Of a DNA stretch of 64,000 bases, positions 57,901 through 64,000 are shown in pieces. The DNA is taken from assembly GCA_009193035.1 (NCBI GenBank), contig SWDT01000049.1, forward strand, positions 62,001 through 126,000, given 5' to 3'. Below the pieces are notes generated by a model that had not been told where the DNA came from, made no database searches, and saw only the letters and a program-made list of their open reading frames with translations. Source of the stretch: Halicephalobus mephisto (taxonomy: Eukaryota; Nematoda; Chromadorea; Rhabditida; Panagrolaimidae). The translations under genes were made by a program, and so were the position numbers. How positions within the stretch are numbered: the stretch's first letter is position 1; every line of letters starts with the position of its first letter.

Positions 57901-60900
57901 GTTCTTGAGCATGTGTTGGATCATTTTCGGACATACTTATTACTACATTTGTACTAGTTTCACCACAGGTTCGTTTATGTTTTGTTTTTTATCAATTTCA
58001 ATTTTCTAAAATCTTCTGAAATTCACAAGTTTCTGGAATTTTCTAGAATATTATAGAAACTTTTGAAACTTCTTAGAATCCAATTAAATAATCTGGAATC
58101 ATCTGAAATTCAGGATTCTGGATAGTTTCGGGGAAATACTTGATTTTTCAATAACATGGTCATTGTTAATTTAGATAACTTGATTGCTACCCTCAGAGGG
58201 TTCCCCAAACTTTTCTACAACCAAATAGTGGTTCAAGCCCCTCTGGCTGTCGATTCATTTTTCTTCTTGAGTGGTTTACTGACGACTTATATCTTCATCA
58301 AGAAACTCAACAACAAATCGGCTCATCTGGATCGATCTGAGACCTGGATCGCCTACTACGTCAGAAGATACCTGAGGTTGACTCCGGTTTACTTCATAAT
58401 CATGATGCTGGACGTCACTTTGTTCACTTACGTCTCAGATGGACCTTTCTGGAGACCTGTGGAAAGAAATTACTGTAGAAACAGCTGGTGGATAAATCTA
58501 CTGTATTTGAATAATTTCATCAAAGCAGGCGAAGATTGCATGGGATGGACATGGTACATGGCCAACGACTTCCAACTCCACTGTTTCGCTCCGATTCTGA
58601 TTATTGCACTTTACAAACTCAAGAAATACGGTGTAGCCTTGGCCGGAGTCATGATAGTCATCTCCATCAGCATCGGACTTATGATAACTCAACAGAACGG
58701 ATATCCTCCAGCTCCGATTTTGAGTACCAGTTTAGAAGTGTAAGTAATTAACGAATCTTTCACAAAACATACGAAAATGAAAAAAGCAACACAACTTTGA
58801 TTTAAAAAAATACCCCTAAGACAGAATCTAAATGATAGATTATTAACTGTTGAGTAACTTTTTATATTTTTCAGACTAATGCTGAGGTCTGTAAAAAAGT
58901 CAACATCAAAGTTGAATTTCTTTGAATCAAATTAGATAAACAAACCCACCTGAATATTGTGAACAAATTGCAGATTTGATTTTGATGTCGACTTTTTTGT
59001 GGACCTCGATACAGTTTTAAAACATCCCAAATTAGTCTACCCACAAAAAAAGAGTATATGGTATATAATGTATAGATAAATTAGAGCAATTCTGATCTAT
59101 CAGATACATTATATTCAATATATTAATTAGAGCAATTCTGAAGTATCAGATACATTATATTCAATGTATTAGAGCAATTCTGAAGTATCAGATACATTAT
59201 ATCCAATGTATTAATTAGAGCAATTCTGAAGTATCAGATACATTATATTCAATGTATTAGAGTAATTCTGAAGTATCAGATACATTATATTCAATATATT
59301 AATCAGAGTAATTCTGAAGTATCAGATACATTATATTCAACGTATTAATCCATTAAGTTGATGCCATTGTATTAAATTTAATATATCCGTGCATTAGAAA
59401 GACTAATTTATCGGATACATTATATTCAAGGCACTCATGTATGAAGTGTAAAATCAATACATTATATCTTATATATCGATACATTAAAACGACTCTAGTT
59501 TATCAGGTACATTATATGCAATGCATCAAAGTATTGTGTTTAATATACCGGTACATTAACTACAATATATCTGACATACTAGAACCATTTTAATGTGCAC
59601 TTTTTTATGTATAGAATAAATCATTTTGGAAAGTTTTGGTCTGAACTGATTGAGTATGAATCTTTTCAGAGAATGTCAACTTTGTTTGGACCTTTTTAAA
59701 AAACTTTAGAATGATTCTAGAACTTATAAATCTGGTTTAATAAGAATTAACTCAAGGACGCATATAGATGAGGAGATTATTACATAGTTTGGAAGATCTG
59801 AGTTTGATTTTGAAGGTCTTATACCAATTCTGAAAGGTCTTAGACAGGCTTAACAAGATCTGAAACAGAAGTGTGGGGATGTAAACTTATCACCGAATGG
59901 ACTAGAAGGAACTGAACCTGACCTAGAAGACCTGTGATCGATTTTAAAAGGTCCTACACCAATTTAATAAAATCTAAAACAGGGGCTCGAAGATAGCAAA
60001 TTGGTGTAGGACCTTTTAGAATCGATCACAGGTCTTCTAGGTCAGGTTTAGGTCCTTCCAGTTCATTCGGTGATAATTTTATAAGATCTAAATCAGAGGC
60101 GCAAAAATACAAAATTATCACCGAATGATTTAGAAGGTCTCAACTAGGTCAAGGGCCGTCCTAGAAGGTCTCAACTAGGTCATGGGCCGTCCTAGAAGGT
60201 CCTAACTCGTTCCCAGGACCTAAATCAAGGACCTACAAACGTGACAAGGTTACAGAATACTCTAAAAATTGTCCTGTTTCGGAATTTCGCATATTTATTA
60301 AGTGATAATGTATATAAAATTTTATAACTTTTAGTGTGTATGTCTTGGATGCTTACTGGAGCGAACTCTACGTGAAACCATATATCCGGTGTGTTCCTTA
60401 CATCGTCGGATGCGTTATTGGATTCCTCCTAAATGCGACTCATCGTGTTTACAACATGTCTAAGGCAAGTTTTTCTTTTATCGAAGGAACCTGTGGGCGT
60501 GTTCCCCGCATCGAGGGTGACTTCGAGCTCTTTTTTCGCGAAAGCCGTCTGAGCGAAATAACCTACTGCGAAACAACCAATTTTCAGACAAAGCAGTTTG
60601 TTTTGTGGATCTTTTTTTCGACTTTGTTCCTATATTCCGTATTTGGTCTATTTCGTTACACTAAAACAGGAGAAATCAGCACAACTTGGCACGTTTTGTA
60701 CACATTATTTGGAAGATTATCGTTTTCTTTATTTTTGGGATGGTTGACCTTTGCCTGCGAAACAGGACATGCAGGTAAGTTTTATATAAAAGTATATAAA
60801 AATATATTTTAAAAAGTACAAAAATATAAACATACTTAAACTAGGAAAATATACTTAAAAAATACAAAAACATATTTAAAAAAGTACAAAAATATTTAAA

Positions 60901-62252
60901 AAATATAAAAACATATTTAAAAATATGCAAAAATACGTAACAATATTTTTTAAAAAATACAAAAACATATTTAAAAAAGTACAAAAATATATTTAAAAAA
61001 ATATAAAAACATATATAAAAATATTTAAAAATATGCAAAAATACGTAAAAATATTTTTAAAAAAATATAAAAACATATTTAAAAAGTGTAAAAATATATT
61101 AAAAAGTAAAAAAATATTACTATTATAAAAATCTACTTTAAAATGCAAGAATATCATTATTGTAAAATACAGTACTAAAAAAAACAGAAATATTATTATA
61201 AAAATTAAAAATTTCTCCAAAATCTTCTTGATGTGGAGTTTTGAGATTTTTAGGAACTTTTGGGATTCTTCTGAAAAATTAGAAAGTCCTAGACAGAGCG
61301 AGTTGGTTTTGGCAGAAAATTGCCAGATTTTCTTTTTTATTTTTGTCTACTCTCGTTTTTTTGGCGAGAATTTAAAAATTTAAAAAAATAAAATTTTTCA
61401 GAAAATTTTAGGATTAATGTAAAAACAAAGTTGGTTACGGTAGAGAGTTGCCAGATTTATCATTTTTTAGTTTTTTTGTTTTTTGGCGGGAATTTGAAAA
61501 TTCAAAAAATAAAATTTTTACAAAACTAAAATTTTCAGAAAATTTTAGGATTAATGTAAAAACAAAGTTGGTTACGGTAGAAAATTGTCGAATTTTCTAC
61601 TTTTTAGTTTTTTTGGCGGGAATTTGAAAATTTAAAAAAAATAAAATTTTTACAAAACTAAAATTTTCAGAAAATTTTAGGATTAATGTAAAAACAAAGT
61701 TAGTTACGGTAGAAAATTGTCGAATTTTCTACTTTTTAGTTTTTTTGGCGGGAATTTGAAAATTCAAAAAATTGTGTTTAATTTTAACATTTATGGATTT
61801 AAAATTTCAGATAAAATCAACAGAATCCTCGGGCACAAAATGTTCATTCCGTTGAGCAAAATGACGTTTTGTGCGTACTTACTTCATCCCCTGCTTTTAC
61901 AGCTTTATTATCTCAGCAGAAATACCGCTTTCCATTTTACTCATTCTTTCCAAATGGTCAGTTTTTGTGAATTTTTAAAATTAAATAAAATTAAAAATTA
62001 TTTTAGTTTTATATGTTCTCAGTTGCGGTGGTTGTATCCTACGCCGTCGCTTTCGTTTTTTGTTTGGCCTTCGAAATGCCAGTCACAAATTTCGACAAAC
62101 TTGTCTTCACTCCGAAAAAGAAAACAAAAAAAAGACAAAACGGTATCGAAGACGATCCCAGCCCCAACGGAGACGGCATAAAAATGGAACATATCCAATC
62201 CAAGCCGTTAATCAAAGGCAGTTCATACATCTCTCCCGATTCCGAAAAATAA
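54945..62252 (+). CDS. NRF-6/NDG-4-type membrane acyltransferase (nose resistant to fluoxetine family)
   Basis: Nine exons join in phase: 54945-55422, 56374-56482, 56534-56638, 56923-57180, 57664-57968, 58175-58739, 60335-60774, 61811-61956 and 62007-62252, giving 883 aa. A signal peptide (MKIGLIWLIFLPNVILG) leads into the Cys-rich extracellular NRF domain (DAIGKVPAAISGGNNLWLGS, WNGQYC, VGLCMPDTCTD). An acyltransferase-3 region of about ten membrane spans follows with CLHGARFLSMCWIIFGHTYY, the His being the conserved polar residue in the second span, then VDSFFFLSGLLTTY and RRYLRLTPVY. The C-tail is basic and polar. The family acts in lipid handling and drug uptake in nematode intestine. Within exon 7 a GC-AG intron (60465-60587, 123 nt, frame-neutral) may be removed. 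It starts 225 bp after SF3B4; whether it belongs to that operon is unclear. Confidence 0.9.
55600..56110. repeat. Dispersed repeat family, intron 1 of the NRF gene
   Basis: Several copies of AAATCCGCAGTTTGCTCGCA with ATTTCGAAATAAAAGCAAAA-type flanks and AACATCAAAATCAAAGTAAA. Related to 11640-11830, 21530-22050 and 58850-59010, in both orientations. Confidence 0.7.
57185..57650. repeat. TATA/GATA/TGTA-rich microsatellite-like intron
   Basis: The intron 57181-57663 is almost entirely degenerate ATATATAGGTATATATAGAT repeats. Minus-strand ORFs across it read only Tyr/Ile/His and are not genes. Confidence 0.85.
58850..59010. repeat. Copy of the dispersed AACATCAAA / TGCAGATTT repeat family
   Basis: Contains GTCAACATCAAAGTTGAATT and TTGTGAACAAATTGCAGATT followed by TTGATGTCGACTTTTTTGTG, matching the layout at 21530-22050. 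Confidence 0.6.
59050..59560. repeat. Tandem repeat, about 8 copies of 45-58 bp, NRF intron 6
   Basis: Units of AGAGCAATTCTGAAGTATCA followed by GATACATTATATTCAATGTA; later copies degenerate. Confidence 0.8.
59885..60079. repeat. Long inverted repeat (foldback) in NRF intron 6
   Basis: The left arm 59885-59965 (CTTATCACCGAATGGACTAG ... CTACACCAATTT) is the near-perfect reverse complement of the right arm 59998-60079 (AAATTGGTGTAGGACC ... CATTCGGTGATAA), with about a 32-bp loop and only a few mismatches by eye. A 38-bp direct repeat (CTCAACTAGGTCAAGGGCCG) follows at 60135-60215. Confidence 0.8.
60785..61790. repeat. Two tandem arrays in NRF intron 7
   Basis: At 60785-61100 there are repeats of AAAATACAAAAACATATTTA. 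At 61420-61790 there are three units of about 118 bp with AGGATTAATGTAAAAACAAA followed by TTTTTTGGCGGGAATTTGAA. Confidence 0.75.
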
Positions 62253-62264
62253 TCAAATTTAAAA

Positions 62265-63080
62265 AAATAAAATTTTCTTAAAAATTAAAAAAATAAAAAA
62301 TTAATTTTTTTTAAAATTAAAAAAATTAAAAATAAAATTTTCTTAAAAATTAAAAAAATAAAAAATTAATTTTCTTAAAATTAAAAAAATTAAAAAATTA
62401 ATTTTCTTAAAATTAAAAAAATAAAAAAATTAAATTTTCTTAAAAATTAAAAAAAATAAAAAATTAATTTTTTTTTTAATTTTAAAAATTAATTTTTTTT
62501 TTAATTTTAAAAATAGAAAATTTAATTTTTTTAAGATTAAAGAAATTTCAAATTAATTTTTTTTTAATTTTAAAAATTTTAAATTTAATTTTTTATTTTT
62601 TTAGAAATTTTAAAAGATCTGGATTGTATTATAGAAATTCTCGTTGGGATGATTTCATAAGGATATTTATTTTTTTATTTTCTTTAATAAAGTTGGAATT
62701 TTCTGGAATTTGATTAAAATTTTGAAATTTTCTGAAATCCAATTGGAGTTACTCGAAGTGGGGATTCTGGAAGTTTCTAAAATTTCAAACTTTCGTGTTG
62801 GGATAATTTATAAATTGATTTTTAATTTTTTCTAAATTTTCGTGTCGGGACAGATTGTGAAAATATTGATTTATTTAGTGTTGGATAATTTATAAATTGT
62901 TTTATTTTTAATTTTTCTAAACTTTCGTGTCGGGAAAATATTTATTATTTTTGTTCGATTTTTAACAATTTCAAAGTTTCGAAATTTTCGTGTCGAGAAT
63001 TTCCTAAAAATACTATTTTTACAATTGTTTTATTTTCAATTATTTTAAATTTTAAAACTTTCGTGTCGGGACGATTTGTG
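62265..63080. repeat. AT-rich array, then repeated TTTCGTGTCGGGA motif
   Basis: At 62265-62600 there are AATTTTCTTAAAATTAAAAA-type units just past the NRF stop. At 62790-63070 TTTCGTGTCGGGA or a variant recurs five times at 60-90 bp spacing. The stretch 63200-63370 is a GC-richer patch with no clear ORF. Confidence 0.7.
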
Positions 63081-63608
63081 AAAATATTATTTTTGCTCGA
63101 TTTTCAATAATTTTGAATTTTTTAAATTTTCTTGTTGGAATAATTTGTGGAAAATATTCATTTATTATTTTTACAATTGTCTGATTTGACCAAAAAATAA
63201 ACACCAAAAAACGGCAATTGGTCGAGAAAAGACCGACTTCGCTGTTGCAAAAAAGTTCCTCTGGTCAGTAGCGGCTCTTTTCAGTTGACTGGCTGGTAAA
63301 TGGAATGAGCAAAAATACAAGAGCTGAAACAAAAAGAACGGCGTTCTCGTCCAGCTGATTGCATGGTTAATTCCTGATTGCGCAAAATAAAAAAAAATAA
63401 AATTTAAATAAAAAAAAAATAAAAAATTTAAATAAAAAATAAAAGTTAGGAAACCAATGACGAAACTTAATCGATGAACACTCCCTGATGGTCTCGAAAC
63501 GAAAATTTTGCCTCGTGTTCTTCGAAAATTTTATTGATTTTTGTTTTTAATTTTTTACGTTTTTATATGAAATCCTGTCAAATTTGTCTCAGAATTTAAC
63601 TAACTGGT

Positions 63609-63793
63609 TCAGAAGGAATCTGACCGTATATGCGACCAAAGCCTTCGCGAAGGCCGGCAATGTTGGATTGGTGCTGGTCGATGCGGAGCACTGTTTTGTC
63701 GGGAAGCGAGGAATTGTGCTGTGGATAAAAAGAATACTATATTTTAAGAGATTTGCATATAGAATAAAAGAACTAACGAAATAGTGTAGTCAT
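63609..63793 (-). CDS. Weak candidate for a small spliced gene at the window edge
   Basis: Minus-strand ATG 63793 opens a 16-nt exon to a GTTAGT donor. The acceptor TTTTTATCCACAG leads into a GC-richer exon 63609-63718, giving 41 codons in phase. The exon is open in all minus frames and one plus frame (LVLVDAEHCFVGKRG), so the product is undetermined. The sequence 63830-64000 has promoter-like GC-rich composition. Confidence 0.2.
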
Positions 63794-64000
63794 TGGAAGA
63801 AAAAAAGAAAGCAGACAACAGTCTGGTTCGGGCGTCGCTTAGCACTCGATGCGCGCGCGTAGAAAGCAACCAAATACTCTGTCCGTTTTCACTTCTTTTC
63901 GGGCAATGACTAGGGTTTTTCTACTTGGACAACGAAATCGCTTGGTTTTCTCCATCGTCGCGCGTTTTTCTTGCGTTCCGTTCGAAAATAACCCTTGCAA

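Noticed and set aside
60841..61220. Minus-strand Phe/Tyr/Ile-rich ORFs
   Set aside because: Translation of an A-rich tandem array in NRF intron 7.

Overview
This is a eukaryotic window, almost certainly from a rhabditid nematode. The evidence is: very AT-rich non-coding DNA; small introns with nematode-type TTTTCAG or TTTTTAG acceptors; two chemoreceptors resembling the nematode Sre class; an NRF-6/NDG-4-type acyltransferase; same-strand gene runs spaced 130-230 bp apart as in nematode operons; and an ARP6-SF3B4 gene pair that, as I recall it, is also adjacent in Caenorhabditis elegans (arp-6/sap-49). The species cannot be named from the sequence.

Left part (0-16 kb). A WDFY2-type WD40-FYVE gene on the minus strand (218-2936) diverges from an SLC35A nucleotide-sugar transporter (3250-4944). 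About 7 kb of repeat-rich DNA follows, with pogo-like MITEs, foldback elements and a tRNA-derived element. Then comes a NIM1-type AMPK-related kinase (12132-15761). Part of its largest intron is present again, almost unchanged, downstream of the gene.

Middle part (16-38.6 kb). This stretch is gene-poor and made mostly of AT-rich tandem arrays. It holds two Sre-like seven-transmembrane receptors on the minus strand (18624-22282 and 23286-25230), a broken pogo-type transposase fragment, a foldback element with long inverted termini, and a 540-bp array of about 21 heat-shock-element-like units. Several small GC-richer islands look exonic but could not be assembled into confident genes.

Right part (38.6-62.3 kb). 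This stretch is gene-dense. A MICAL locus (38649-45070) is convergent with EMC1 (45168-48604, minus). EMC1 is divergent from an apparent four-gene operon on the plus strand: C1orf50/DUF2452 homologue, an unrecognised disordered protein, ARP6, SF3B4. A nine-exon NRF-6-like acyltransferase (54945-62252) follows. The last 1.7 kb is mostly repeats plus one weak small-gene candidate.

Functionally the recognised genes are housekeeping: splicing, SWR1-type chromatin remodelling, ER membrane insertion, Golgi sugar transport, endosomal phosphoinositide binding and actin oxidation, plus nematode lineage genes. Exon joins were checked by hand for reading-frame phase. Product calls rest on remembered family motifs, not on database searches.
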